A stretch of DNA of 63,296 bases from an uncultured Collinsella sp. (GCA_937989875.1 CALKBO010000053.1:1-63296); one strand, 5' to 3'; counted from the first letter of the stretch, positions 9,464-18,376 are shown. Translations and numbers: made by a program. The notes: generated by a model not told the origin, from the letters alone.

Positions 9464-9757
9464 TTACTCCTGGTCGTCGCGACGGACGATCATGTGGCGG
9501 ACCACAGCGTCGGTGATGCGCAGGACGCGATCAAGCTCGGCGATCTGGGTAGGATCTGCGTGGAAGTTGATGAGGGTGTAGTCACCATCGGTGAGGTCGT
9601 TGATCTCGTAGGCGAGCTTGCGCTTGCCCCACTCGTCAACGGAGTCGACCTTGCCAGCGCCCTCAGCGATCGTGGTATCGATACGCTTCATAACAGCGAG
9701 ACGAGTCTCGGGGTCGAGCGACGGGTCAACAAAGAACAGCAGTTCATAAGCCTTCAT
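9464..9757 (-). CDS. rpsF: 30S ribosomal protein S6
   Basis: 97 aa. It pairs with S18 on the 30S platform. The sequence MKAYELLFFVDPSLD and the later KRKLAYEINDLTDGDY region are typical of S6. The start at 9757 has a full AGGAGGTGA upstream; an in-frame ATG at 9778 lacks a site. It is first in the operon and driven by a promoter about 75 nt upstream. Confidence 0.96.
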   Translation of the reverse strand: MKAYELLFFVDPSLDPETRLAVMKRIDTTIAEGAGKVDSVDEWGKRKLAYEINDLTDGDYTLINFHADPTQIAELDRVLRITDAVVRHMIVRRDDQE

Positions 9758-9783
9758 ATTGTCACCTCCTCTGGGCAAATGTG

Positions 9784-9812
9784 GCTTCAGGTCGTGAAGG
9801 TGCGCCTGAAGC
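9784..9812 (-). promoter_or_regulatory. Leader hairpin upstream of rpsF
   Basis: An 8-bp perfect stem (GCTTCAGG with CCTGAAGC, 13-nt loop) in the transcribed leader between the predicted promoter and the rpsF ribosome binding site. S6:S18 autoregulatory leaders occur at this position in other bacteria; I cannot confirm the consensus binding bulge here. Confidence 0.4.
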
Positions 9813-9828
9813 AGGAAAAGACTTGGTA

Positions 9829-9857
9829 ATAATATCTTTCAACCTCCCAGGCCGCAA
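9829..9857 (-). promoter_or_regulatory. Promoter of the rpsF-ssb-rpsR-rplI operon
   Basis: On the minus strand, TTGCGG (-35) and TATTAT (-10) are separated by exactly 17 nt and placed about 70 nt ahead of rpsF. Confidence 0.6.
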
Positions 9858-10217
9858 GAATATGCAGCTACAACCTCATGACCTCCACATATGCCCATAC
9901 TCGCACGACGTTTCATGCGCATTCCAACCAAATGCTGACCAAAAGCTTGACGGATCTGTGGACAAGATACGGTGCCATGAGGACAAGCTGAGCCAAGTCG
10001 CAGGTCAACGGCCGCATGGTTGTGGTCACAAAATGCATACCAGTGGCCCACAGCACCACCCAAAGATTTTTAAATTCATTGCCAAATCGCTTATAAATAC
10101 CCCTTTTGAACAATCGAGTTGATCAACTACGCTGGTCGGAAGCCGTTTTTTGGCATCTCAAACCCCGCTGCAACGCCAAACGCGGCCAAGCGTTTTAAAA
10201 AATGCCAACTTTTCTGT
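9858..10217. other. Intergenic stretch without a recognisable gene
   Basis: About 360 bp between the rpsF promoter and the tRNA-Ser promoter. The short open frames (at most 74 codons) have no protein-like composition or ribosome binding sites. It contains an A/T-rich patch at about 10067-10100. I see no RNA gene or repeat. Confidence 0.5.
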
Positions 10218-10245
10218 TTGCACTTTGCGATTCCTCGTGTATACT
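10218..10245 (+). promoter_or_regulatory. Promoter of tRNA-Ser(GGA)
   Basis: TTGCAC (10218-10223), a 16-nt spacer and TATACT (10240-10245), followed 16 nt later by the mature tRNA 5' end. Confidence 0.7.
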
Positions 10246-10261
10246 GACTTTCGCATTTAAC

Positions 10262-10352
10262 GGAGAGTTGTCCGAGTGGCCGAAGGAGCACGATTGGAAA
10301 TCGTGTAGGCGTCAAAAGCGTCTCCAGGGTTCAAATCCCTGACTCTCCGCCA
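10262..10352 (+). tRNA. tRNA-Ser, anticodon GGA
   Basis: A 91-nt type II tRNA. The acceptor stem is GGAGAGT with ACTCTCC, CCA is encoded, the anticodon arm ACGATTGGAAATCGT shows GGA, there is a long variable arm, and the T-arm is GGGTTCAAATCCC. Confidence 0.95.
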
Positions 10353-10361
10353 GTTAATTCC

Positions 10362-10391
10362 AAAGCAGGCCTTCGAGCCTGCTTTGTTTTT
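10362..10391 (+). terminator. Terminator after tRNA-Ser(GGA)
   Basis: Stem AAAGCAGGC with GCCTGCTTT and a CTTCGA loop, followed by GTTTTTA. Confidence 0.85.
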
Positions 10392-10400
10392 ACCCCACGC

Positions 10401-10491
10401 GGAGGGGTGGCAGAGTGGTTGAATGCGGCGGTCTCGAAAACCGTTTGGCCTGTATAAGGTCACGAGGGTTCGAATCCCTCCTCCTCCGCCA
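10401..10491 (+). tRNA. tRNA-Ser, anticodon CGA
   Basis: A 91-nt type II tRNA with encoded CCA. The acceptor stem is GGAGGGG with CTCCTCC (one G-U pair). The anticodon loop CTCGAAA gives CGA, and the T-arm is GGGTTCGAATCCC. It starts 10 nt after the previous terminator and has no visible promoter of its own. Confidence 0.94.
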
Positions 10492-10502
10492 TTCTGGTTG
10501 AG

Positions 10503-10534
10503 AAAGCTCCCGAGAATGGGAGCTTTTTTGTTTT
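10503..10534 (+). terminator. Terminator after tRNA-Ser(CGA)
   Basis: Stem AAAGCTCCC with GGGAGCTTT followed by TTTTGTTTT. Confidence 0.88.
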
Positions 10535-10555
10535 GAGTCCCCAACAAGCAAACAC

Positions 10556-10700
10556 GGCGGAGGAGGAGGGATTCGAACCCGCCAGGGCCCGGAGCGTAAA
10601 GAAAACGCGCCCGTGGCGCGTTTTTAGCGCAGCGCGGTCGGCGCAAGCCGACCGGATAAATTTTGAGCGGAGCTCAAAATTTGGACATCCCTCCTATTCG
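10556..10700. repeat. tRNA-Ser-associated hairpin element with copied tRNA 3' end
   Basis: Non-coding. Positions 10556-10580 are a perfect 25-bp inverted copy of the tRNA-Ser(CGA) 3' end (10466-10490). Next come the segment GGAGCGTAAAG, a hairpin around AACGCGCC/GGCGCGTT, a second (GTCGGC with GCCGAC), and a third A/T-rich one (AAATTTTGAGC with GCTCAAAATTT, loop GGA). It ends with ATCCCTCCT (10687-10695), which matches part of the tRNA tail in direct orientation. The architecture matches elements behind tRNA-Gly and tRNA-Lys in this window. Confidence 0.7.
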
Positions 10701-10860
10701 ACCACGCCCCCATCGCGTTCAGCATCAACCCGGATCCCCAAACATGGAACCTATGACCGTACCCAGTCCCGACCGTTTGCCGAGCAATAGGGTCGCAATC
10801 GGCGCCGAACATGTACTATGTACGGGCATTGTCTAAACCCGTAACTCAAAGGACCCCATC

Positions 10861-11550
10861 TTGCCCGTTGCCGCCGCTATGATCGTTACCGCACACGCCT
10901 CGGATGCCATGGTTGCCATCCCGTTTTGGCTCGAGATGTTCGCCGTCGTCGCGGCATCGATCTCGGGCGTGTTGGTCGCACGCGAGCACAAACTCGACCT
11001 GGTGGGCGCCGTCGCGCTCGCCGTGGTCTGTGGACTGGGCGGCGGTCTTTTGCGCGATATGACGCTGCAGGTGGGCAACGTCTACATCCTCAACCAACCG
11101 ATGGCGCTCCCGCTCTCCATCGCCACCGCGGCCATCATCTACATCTTCCCGGCAATCGTCGACAAGCCCGAAAAGCTCATTCCCCTGCTCGATATCATCT
11201 CGGTGGGTATTTATGCGGCAACCGGCGCAGACAAGGCGCTGGTCTACGGCTTTGCGCCGGCGGTGTGCATCATGATGGGCTTTTTTACCGCGGTGGGCGG
11301 CGGCATGCTGCGAGATGGTTTTATGGGTGTGGTGCCGGGTATCTTCCAACGCACCAACTTCTATGCCATCGCGGCCATCGCCGGATCGGCAAGCTATGTT
11401 TGCCTTGTCATGAGCGGCTTGGTCAGCAATGTCGTCGCACTGGTCGTTTGCGTCGTGGTGACCATGGGACTACGCTGGCTGTCGCTGCGTTTTGATATCA
11501 AAAGCCCCACCGAGGATGACATCGCACGCTTTTTGCACCGCAAAAAGTAG
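10861..11550 (+). CDS. TRIC-family (UPF0126) cation channel-like membrane protein
   Basis: 229 aa with seven predicted transmembrane helices. It is an internal duplication of a three-helix unit, each copy carrying a Gly-rich motif (GLGGGLLRD near 60 and AVGGGMLRD near 145), the hallmark of bacterial TRIC/YicG proteins, which form trimeric monovalent-cation channels. I chose the TTG at 10861 because AAAGGA lies 7 nt upstream; the ATG at 10879 has no site. It is transcribed alone, against the direction of most left-arm genes. The ion and role are not readable from sequence. Confidence 0.88.
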   Translation: MPVAAAMIVTAHASDAMVAIPFWLEMFAVVAASISGVLVAREHKLDLVGAVALAVVCGLGGGLLRDMTLQVGNVYILNQPMALPLSIATAAIIYIFPAIVDKPEKLIPLLDIISVGIYAATGADKALVYGFAPAVCIMMGFFTAVGGGMLRDGFMGVVPGIFQRTNFYAIAAIAGSASYVCLVMSGLVSNVVALVVCVVVTMGLRWLSLRFDIKSPTEDDIARFLHRKK

Positions 11551-11656
11551 GTGGCGCGGGCTCATCCTTCGAAATGCAACCGAGAGGTTCTTTTAGAGCG
11601 CCCACGCGTTGGGTACCCTGTTAGGTGCATGTCGAGCATCTGACGAAGGATTCACT

Positions 11657-12802
11657 ATGCCCTGTAATCAATTCCCGTCGACCCAGCGCCGTAAAGCGTG
11701 GGGCCGCATCACGATCTTATTCGCGCTCATCGCTCTAGCGGTCACCGCGCTTCCCACGGCGTCGTTCGCCGGCACGGACACCGCAGGCAACGTACTTGCG
11801 ACCGACAATGACGCCAATTCGTCCGGCGTCGAAGGTGACCTGTACTGGGCAGGTCAGGCCCTCAACTTGGACGATGCGTCCATCGGCCGCGACATAATTG
11901 CAGCAGGCGAGAGCCTCTCCATCCGCGACTGCACGGTGGGCGGCGCCGTCCGCTTGGCGGCACGCACTATCGATATCGCCAAGACCACGGTTGATGGCAG
12001 CGTCACGGTCGTCGGTCAGCACGTTGTGCTCAATTCCGACAGCACCGCCAACTGTTTTTACGCGATAGGCGAGACGGTTGCCCTGCGCGGCTCTACCAAG
12101 TCGGCAGCGCTTGCGGGCGACACGGTGACCATCGATGGCACCGTCGAGGGCGATGTCGAGGTTTGGGCCGACAAGCTCATCCTGGGCAAGAACGCCCACA
12201 TCACCGGCACCGTGAGCGCGCATGTTTCCGAAGACCCCGAGCGCGCCGCAGGAGCCGAGGTAGGCGCGCTCAAGATCGACCGCACCGAGAACGAAGATAC
12301 TTCCACCCTTAACGATATCGTCGGCGGCATCGTGGCCGCGGCGCTCTCGACCTGCTTTGTCGCTCTGCTGCTCGAGCTCGTCTTTCCGCGTGCGACCGCC
12401 AGTGCCGCCGGCATGCTCCACCAGCGCCCCATGCCACTGTGGGTGAGCGGTCTTCTGGGCACGATTGCTGTCGTCCCCGCCGTCCTGCTGCTGATTATCT
12501 CCATCGCTGGCCTGTCGCTTGCCGGAGCCCTCTCGTGCGGCGTTATCGGCATCGCGTTGGTGTCGAGTGCCTTTGCGGGATGCGCAATCGCCCGCATGGT
12601 CGGACACAACCAGAACCGCTACGCCATGGCAGCCGTCGGCGGTGTGGCCGCAGGCGCCCTCACGGGACTTCCCCTCATCGGCGACTTCATCAGCGGCGTG
12701 GCCTTTGTCTTTATGCTCGGCTACGTTATCCAAATCATCTGGCGCAACGCCCGCCTCAAGCCGCAGCAGCCGGTTAACATGCCAGGACTCCCCACCGCTT
12801 AG
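11657..12802 (+). CDS. Secreted polymer-forming (bactofilin-like) membrane protein
   Basis: 381 aa. An N-terminal signal peptide (hydrophobic stretch near residues 15-35 ending at an Ala-Ser-Phe-Ala-like site) is followed by about 150 residues of short beta-helix-like rungs with repeated Gly-X-Val patterns (for example VDGSVTVVGQHVVL, GDTVTIDGTVEGDV), as in polymer-forming cytoskeletal proteins. The C-terminal third has four hydrophobic helices. GAAGGA 6 nt upstream supports this ATG over the longer open frame from 11609. Unlike classical cytoplasmic bactofilins, the rung domain would lie outside the membrane. Function unknown. Confidence 0.78.
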   Translation: MPCNQFPSTQRRKAWGRITILFALIALAVTALPTASFAGTDTAGNVLATDNDANSSGVEGDLYWAGQALNLDDASIGRDIIAAGESLSIRDCTVGGAVRLAARTIDIAKTTVDGSVTVVGQHVVLNSDSTANCFYAIGETVALRGSTKSAALAGDTVTIDGTVEGDVEVWADKLILGKNAHITGTVSAHVSEDPERAAGAEVGALKIDRTENEDTSTLNDIVGGIVAAALSTCFVALLLELVFPRATASAAGMLHQRPMPLWVSGLLGTIAVVPAVLLLIISIAGLSLAGALSCGVIGIALVSSAFAGCAIARMVGHNQNRYAMAAVGGVAAGALTGLPLIGDFISGVAFVFMLGYVIQIIWRNARLKPQQPVNMPGLPTA

Positions 12803-12824
12803 CCACCAACCACCACAAAGGTGC

Positions 12825-12841
12825 CAGGTTACTTTGCACCA
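12825..12841. repeat. Left copy of 17-bp inverted repeat flanking the pilin locus
   Basis: CAGGTTACTTTGCACCA. Its exact reverse complement is at 18708-18724, so the two copies bracket both pilin genes. Confidence 0.8.
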
Positions 12842-12849
12842 ACAAACGA

Positions 12850-12890
12850 AGCGGGGCACTCGGTCATATCGACCGGGTGCCCCGCTTTTC
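12850..12890. terminator. Terminator between convergent genes
   Basis: A long stem (AGCGGGGCACTCGGTC with GACCGGGTGCCCCGCT, one mismatch) followed by TTTTC on the plus strand. It serves the upstream plus-strand gene and may also act on the convergent pilin operon. Confidence 0.85.
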
Positions 12891-12993
12891 TTGGAGGGTT
12901 CTCTAGTAACTTTTTCAAAACCAATGATCATCAGGTCGGTAGGCCTGTGCGTCACTCGCTACAGAGGCAGTACGCCATTGAGCAAGGGGGTAA

Positions 12994-14640
12994 TTATTTT
13001 TCACGGCGACCTCCTCCCCGCTTGATGACGAGCGCGACAACAATAGCCGCCACTCCGATGGCAGCCAAAACCGCCACCAGTACCAACGTTCTATCTCCCG
13101 TCGAGGGCATAAAGCCTCGACCTGCTTCTTTGCTTGGGGTGTTGAGCACCGACAGCTCAATCGAACCCGTCCTGGCATCGGCGGTATCAACCCGCAGAGG
13201 GTTTTCGACCGATACGGTCACCTTGGGCTTCGCGGCTGACACCTGTTTAACGTCCAATCCCTCGGCCGTAACCGTTACCGTTCGTTTGTCTTCAAAGGCG
13301 GTGTATCCCTTGGGAGCCGCGACCTCCTCGACGGTGTAGACACCCGCGTCCACACCGCTCAATTCCACATGGCCATCTGCGCCCGAGGTGACGTACGCGT
13401 CGGAATCCGTCGACCACAAGCCGTCAGTCGTTAGGATGCGACCGCGGTCGTCGATGATGCGCAGTTTGGCACCCGCGAGCGGCTTATCGTCCGAGCTTGA
13501 GCGCTTGATCAGACTGAGTCCCCAGGTGTAGGCGCACGCGTCATCGCTCGACGTGCGGGTGAATCCGGCATCGCCGGACTGGTCGGCAAAGGGAGAGCGC
13601 GGGTAGCGCAGGTAGACCTCGTTGGGGTTGCCCTTCGCGATGCCGTGGCTGCATGCGCTGTTGAGCGGCGCATTGTACACGGCGACCACGCGGGCTCCAG
13701 CTGTGAAGGCGTCGGCCCCGCCGAGCGCGGCGATCAGGTCGCCGGTGCGCACGGTGAAGGTCTTACCGTCGACCGAGACCCTGCACTGGGCCGTGATATC
13801 GGTCCAACCCTTCGCGGGCTCGGTACCGGTGCGCCCGTCCCTGCCAGCCGAGACGGCACCGAAGCCGCCGTCCGCGCCCGCCGCCACGTACACGCGCATG
13901 CTCGCGGCGACCTTGGAGGGGTCGAGCCCCGCGCTCATGGTGTCGACGAACCGCACCGTATAGGTGTCGTAGGCGGTAAGGCCCGCCGGGACCGTGGCGG
14001 AGAGGCGCCAGTACAGGTCGTCGGCGACCGTGGCGTCGGCGGCCTTCTGCCAGGCGGCGGTGCCGTCCTCCAGCACGTGCTTGGCGACCTTGGGGGTCGC
14101 CGCCTTGGGCTTGACGGTGACGGCGCCGCCGCCCACCAGGGCCATAATCGGCGCGGTGCCGGCTTCGTTCTGGGAAATGGCGTCGTCGTCGGCGACGATG
14201 AGCCAGTAGCCGCAGGGCAGCTCGGCCGCCGTGCGCGCGTTAAGGGCCACGGAAGTTGCGTCGGCATTGCAAATCGCGCGGGCAAGCTTTGCCGTCAGCG
14301 CGGTCGTCATATGCCCGTCGGCATTCATCCATTCGGCAGCCTCTTGCGCCGTCGATGCCGAGCCATCAAGTCCAGCATCATGAAGCACGGAAAGAATAGC
14401 TTGACGAACCGCGCCATTCGCCCACGTTACGTCAGTTGCAATTTTTTGGCCAGCATCGTCATCGTCGACAACGGTCGCCGAAAAGAGCTGGTACGCGTCA
14501 TACCGCGTCGCAACTGTACCGCCTACCGTAATGGCACCGGTGCCCGCCGCGCGGGCCGTCCCGGGCAGCATCGCAAAAGAGAGCATAGCGACCGTAACTA
14601 TCGTCGCCACGGCCAACAAGCGGCGCCAAAGCCTACTCAC
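12994..14640 (-). CDS. SpaA-type fimbrial backbone pilin, cell-wall anchored
   Basis: 548 aa. The signal peptide is near residues 5-33 (ends ARAAG). The middle resembles backbone pilins with isopeptide-forming domains: TVPAGLTAYDTYTVRFVDTM, then VYNAPLNSACSHG and GNPNEVYLRYPRSP. A CnaB-like domain with YTVEEVAAPKGY follows. The C-terminus has a sorting signal, MPSTG at 511-515 (Met for the usual Leu), a hydrophobic span and RGGGRREK. The start is the GTG at 14640 with GAGGTGG upstream, overlapping the previous gene by 8 nt, so the pair is translationally coupled. Sortase would link it into a pilus; none is encoded nearby. Confidence 0.87.
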   Translation of the reverse strand: MSRLWRRLLAVATIVTVAMLSFAMLPGTARAAGTGAITVGGTVATRYDAYQLFSATVVDDDDAGQKIATDVTWANGAVRQAILSVLHDAGLDGSASTAQEAAEWMNADGHMTTALTAKLARAICNADATSVALNARTAAELPCGYWLIVADDDAISQNEAGTAPIMALVGGGAVTVKPKAATPKVAKHVLEDGTAAWQKAADATVADDLYWRLSATVPAGLTAYDTYTVRFVDTMSAGLDPSKVAASMRVYVAAGADGGFGAVSAGRDGRTGTEPAKGWTDITAQCRVSVDGKTFTVRTGDLIAALGGADAFTAGARVVAVYNAPLNSACSHGIAKGNPNEVYLRYPRSPFADQSGDAGFTRTSSDDACAYTWGLSLIKRSSSDDKPLAGAKLRIIDDRGRILTTDGLWSTDSDAYVTSGADGHVELSGVDAGVYTVEEVAAPKGYTAFEDKRTVTVTAEGLDVKQVSAAKPKVTVSVENPLRVDTADARTGSIELSVLNTPSKEAGRGFMPSTGDRTLVLVAVLAAIGVAAIVVALVIKRGGGRREK

Positions 14641-17600
14641 GGCGACCACCTCGATCTCGATCGCGATGGCGGTGAGCATGCATCCATGTCGCGGCAAAGC
14701 ACAGCAGCGAAGCGCCAGCCAGATACGTCATAGTCAAGCCGGCACCGCCTGCCTCGGGAAGCGTGGTCGAGTATCTGTTGGTAAAAGTCGGCGGGGTCGA
14801 AGAGCCATTGTCGTAGGTGACGGTGGCGACGAGATTCCTCTCACCGTTGTCCACCTTAACCGTAACCTTGTGCTGGGTCCTGTCGTAGGTGATGTGGTCC
14901 TTGACGTTGTTCTCGGCGCCCTCGGGGACGACCTCAGAGATGGTATAAGTATAGGTATCGGCCTTGTTGTAGTCGACGTTGAAGGAGACGTTGCCCATGG
15001 CATCGTTGGTCACCGTTTGGAGCACCCTGTCCTTGTCATCCTTGAGCGCGAACGAGAACTGACCTTCCTTGAACGTTCCGCCTGCGAGCACCTTCTCTGC
15101 GTTAATAACCGCCTTGCCCGTCATGCGGTTGTCGTAGACCCAGATCTCGTCCTTCTTTGTATCGTCGATAATCTCCGCACCGTCGACGATGTCCTTTGCC
15201 TTAGTTAGCGCAGCCTGATAATCCTTGTCGCTCGCGCTGCCCTTGAGCATGATCCACGTGGGATCGGCCTTGGCATAGCCAACAGGCGCCTTGGTCTCCA
15301 CGAGCTGATAGAGCACGCAATTACTCATCTTCTTGTCGCTTGTGCCGAACGAGATTTTGCCGTTGGCGTCGGTAGGGACGTCGATCGCGGCCTCGTCAAA
15401 CGGCGTTCTGGCGTTCTCTACATTTCCGTCATCCGCAACCTGGCCCATATCCACGCTGTAGAGTGTGAACTTCGCCCCCTCGAGCGTCGCGCCGACCTGC
15501 TGGGCGTCGTACTTGGTCATCGTGATGCTGTAGCCGTTGCCGCCCGCGCTGGCGGACGCATTTTGAATCTTCCATTTTTGCTCGTCGATCGCCGAACCCT
15601 CCGTCACCCCCACAAGCTCGGCGGTGTTGGAAAGGGACACCTCTTCGCCGGGGTTTCCAGTCGGGATAACCTCATACTCGACCTTGAGGTATTTCCCGTC
15701 GGGCACCTCAAGAGTCAACTTCGTACGCGAGCCAGATTCATCCTTGACTTGCTCCATCTTCGACGAATAGTCCTTATCAGCCAGCGGTGACCAGGCACCA
15801 TTCACCTGCTCATAGACCTTAAGCGTCGACGGCACCAGCGCGCACTTGGCATCCATGGTATCGACGAGCTCAAGGAAGTCGGTGCCATTTTTAAGGGCAC
15901 CGGCAGACTCGTTAACAAGAATGGTGTATTTGATGCGATTGCTATTGGCAACCTGCTCGCCGGACTTTTTGATGACGTTGTTCTTAATGATGACGTCACC
16001 TTTACCGGAATCGAACTTTTTAACTCCTGACCCCGCGCTGGCCTTGTTGGTGAACTTCACCTCGTTTGTGGAGGTATCGAGCTCACCGCGCTTGACCGCC
16101 GTCTTGTACGTGAGCTTTGCGTAGCCGGCATAGCTTTCGAGTTCAGTCGTGGGGATGGAGAAGGTGACCGTATTGCCGTTGCGGCTGACGTTGTCGGCGG
16201 CGAGCGTCCGACCCGTAACGACCTCCTTGGCCTCGCCTCCGCGATGAAGCCCCGTATGTTTATCATAGGGGTTCTGCACGAGCGTATACTTTGCGGAATT
16301 CGCAACATAGCTCATACCATCCGGAAGGCTATCAACGATATTCAGCGGTTTCCCGCCCAGCTTTCCAACTCCATAGTATTCGAACTCGCCATTTGCGCCC
16401 TTATTACCCTTTTGGCGGTTTGCATACACCGTCCAGTCGACGATCCAGGCGCCCTTCTCATCCGAGCCGTCAACGGTATGCCAATCGAAGTTCTCAACCC
16501 AAGACACCTTCGACTCCGCTTCCGGCTTCTCGACCGCGGGCATCGTTTCTCGGTTGACAACGTACTTGATGGGTTCGGTGAACGGCCACTGTAGTCTCAG
16601 GCCCGGTGCTTCGACCGCTGCGAAGTTTGAGTACCAGCCCGACAGCGCTTCTGATGTAGTGTCGTAGGTGATAACGGCGTAGTCCTCGTTCTCGAGAGCG
16701 GCTTTCACGTTGTCGGTAACGATGATTTTGAGGTCGTAGTTTTTCTTTGTTTCATTACCCGGATAGCTGGTCGTTGGTCTCCAGTCGGTGCCCGGAACCA
16801 GCTCGGTATTGCCGATTTTAATGGTAATGGAGCTTTCGTCGACACCAAGTTTCTGCGACCATGCCGACTGAAACGTGTCCTTCACCGTCACCTCGCCTGG
16901 ATGGGCCGCATTGACGATCGCCTTCAGCGCGACCTTCGTCTCCCACGTCGCCCTGCCCGTCGTCGCCGCCTCATCGTATCTCACGAGCCTCTTGGTGATC
17001 GGCACAACACCCGTCAGCTGCGGCGTGAAACTGCCATCATCCGTACCGGAAACGGAACCTTTGCGCTCGATGGTCGCGCTGTTGCGCACGGTGTCGTACG
17101 AGCTCGTATCGTTCATCTTGGTGTGATAAACGATGCAGTAGGTGGCGTACTTATCCTCAAGGTTGTTCGGGAACGTATAGGAAAAGAAATTATCCTTAGG
17201 TTCAAGTTTTCTTTCACAAATCTTGACTCCGCTCGCCTCCGAGTCGCCTTTGTAAACCGTAAAGTTGCCCGTATACGTCTGTTTTCCGTCCAGATTATCG
17301 GTGAACATGTATCCGCTCATGTCGGCCTTGAGCTTGCCTTGGTTGAGCTTGACCGTCCACTTGATGTCCGACGGCGTGCCTGAGCCATTGGACTTCTTGA
17401 TCATGTCATAGCCGAATGTAACAGGCTCAGCCGTAGCTGTTCTGTTATCGCTGTCGCTTGAGCCAGCCCAATTCCACGCTGCCGTATTCTCAGCTTTGAT
17501 CAAATCGCCGCCGTTCGCGGCAACGCCGCTCTTCAGCACCGTATCGTACGTGACCGTGTGGTTGCCCCGGGAAAGGTTGCCCAGGCTGTCGAGGGTTACG

Positions 17601-18376
17601 ACCTGGCCGTCGATCATCGGCTGGGAGTCAAGCTTCTTGCCGTCGAGCTTGAAACTGTCGTTCACAAAGTCGAAGTTGTCGCCCAGCGTATCAGTGAAGC
17701 TAGCGTCCGTAGCATACGACTCTACGGTAAGCGTAACAGTCCAGGTAACCTTGGCCACGCCATCTGCGCCCTGGGAGAAGGTCCCCGACTTCGTCCCCGT
17801 GACTTTGCCGTCCTTGATAGGGATTTTGATCGTTCCCACACCAGGGAACACGACAGATGCGTTGCCGCCTGAGCTGGTGTCCTTGTCTGCAAGCTCGAAC
17901 GACAAATTGGCTCCGACATAAATCTCCGCAGGGTTTGACGCAAGCCAGTTTTTGTCAAACGCAAAGATGACCTTATTGTCCTTAATCTTCCACGTGCCAG
18001 CCTTGGCGGCAGTGGCTTCCGAACCCTCCATGAGGTCGCCGCCGTCGTTGTCGTCAACGACAATGGTGTCGGGCAGCTTATAGACAGCGATGTTCTTCTC
18101 GGGCGTAGGCACCTTGCCGCCTTTGAATTGTGCCGAGAAAGCTCCATAGAGCGTCGAAGTGGACGTTACGGGATCCTCGAGCTTTTGAGTATGGTGCTCA
18201 TCGGTATACAGCCTGACATCAACCGTCGCCGTATCCCCATCGATCGCAATCGGATCGGGCTTCGCAACGTCATCGGCGCGCACGGGGGCTGCGCCGTGAA
18301 AAACTGCGGCGGTGAGGCTAATCAAAATGAAGATCAGGGCCGCCATACCAAGCGACCGCGAGCGGTGTGCGTCCAT
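14633..18376 (-). CDS. Large SpaA-type pilin/adhesin with LPXTG-like anchor
   Basis: 1247 aa. The signal peptide is at residues 10-34 (ends PVRADD). Several repeated immunoglobulin-like isopeptide-forming domains follow. A CnaB-like domain is near 1010-1100 (YQLVETKAPVGY), and a Spy0128/FctA-like pilin domain near 1100-1200 contains YTYTISEVVPEG and HITYDRTQHKVTV. The sorting signal is LPEAG (1206-1210) with hydrophobic span and basic tail. It is first in a two-gene operon and longer than a typical backbone subunit, so it is probably the tip adhesin. AAGGGA upstream supports the ATG. Confidence 0.88.
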   Translation of the reverse strand: MDAHRSRSLGMAALIFILISLTAAVFHGAAPVRADDVAKPDPIAIDGDTATVDVRLYTDEHHTQKLEDPVTSTSTLYGAFSAQFKGGKVPTPEKNIAVYKLPDTIVVDDNDGGDLMEGSEATAAKAGTWKIKDNKVIFAFDKNWLASNPAEIYVGANLSFELADKDTSSGGNASVVFPGVGTIKIPIKDGKVTGTKSGTFSQGADGVAKVTWTVTLTVESYATDASFTDTLGDNFDFVNDSFKLDGKKLDSQPMIDGQVVTLDSLGNLSRGNHTVTYDTVLKSGVAANGGDLIKAENTAAWNWAGSSDSDNRTATAEPVTFGYDMIKKSNGSGTPSDIKWTVKLNQGKLKADMSGYMFTDNLDGKQTYTGNFTVYKGDSEASGVKICERKLEPKDNFFSYTFPNNLEDKYATYCIVYHTKMNDTSSYDTVRNSATIERKGSVSGTDDGSFTPQLTGVVPITKRLVRYDEAATTGRATWETKVALKAIVNAAHPGEVTVKDTFQSAWSQKLGVDESSITIKIGNTELVPGTDWRPTTSYPGNETKKNYDLKIIVTDNVKAALENEDYAVITYDTTSEALSGWYSNFAAVEAPGLRLQWPFTEPIKYVVNRETMPAVEKPEAESKVSWVENFDWHTVDGSDEKGAWIVDWTVYANRQKGNKGANGEFEYYGVGKLGGKPLNIVDSLPDGMSYVANSAKYTLVQNPYDKHTGLHRGGEAKEVVTGRTLAADNVSRNGNTVTFSIPTTELESYAGYAKLTYKTAVKRGELDTSTNEVKFTNKASAGSGVKKFDSGKGDVIIKNNVIKKSGEQVANSNRIKYTILVNESAGALKNGTDFLELVDTMDAKCALVPSTLKVYEQVNGAWSPLADKDYSSKMEQVKDESGSRTKLTLEVPDGKYLKVEYEVIPTGNPGEEVSLSNTAELVGVTEGSAIDEQKWKIQNASASAGGNGYSITMTKYDAQQVGATLEGAKFTLYSVDMGQVADDGNVENARTPFDEAAIDVPTDANGKISFGTSDKKMSNCVLYQLVETKAPVGYAKADPTWIMLKGSASDKDYQAALTKAKDIVDGAEIIDDTKKDEIWVYDNRMTGKAVINAEKVLAGGTFKEGQFSFALKDDKDRVLQTVTNDAMGNVSFNVDYNKADTYTYTISEVVPEGAENNVKDHITYDRTQHKVTVKVDNGERNLVATVTYDNGSSTPPTFTNRYSTTLPEAGGAGLTMTYLAGASLLCFAATWMHAHRHRDRDRGGRRE

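Noticed and set aside
10257..10646. Minus-strand open frame of 129 codons across both tRNA-Ser genes
   Set aside because: It reads the tRNA genes in antisense; segments such as GIRTLVTLYRPNG and RVRDLNPGDAF are familiar false proteins made from tRNA complements.
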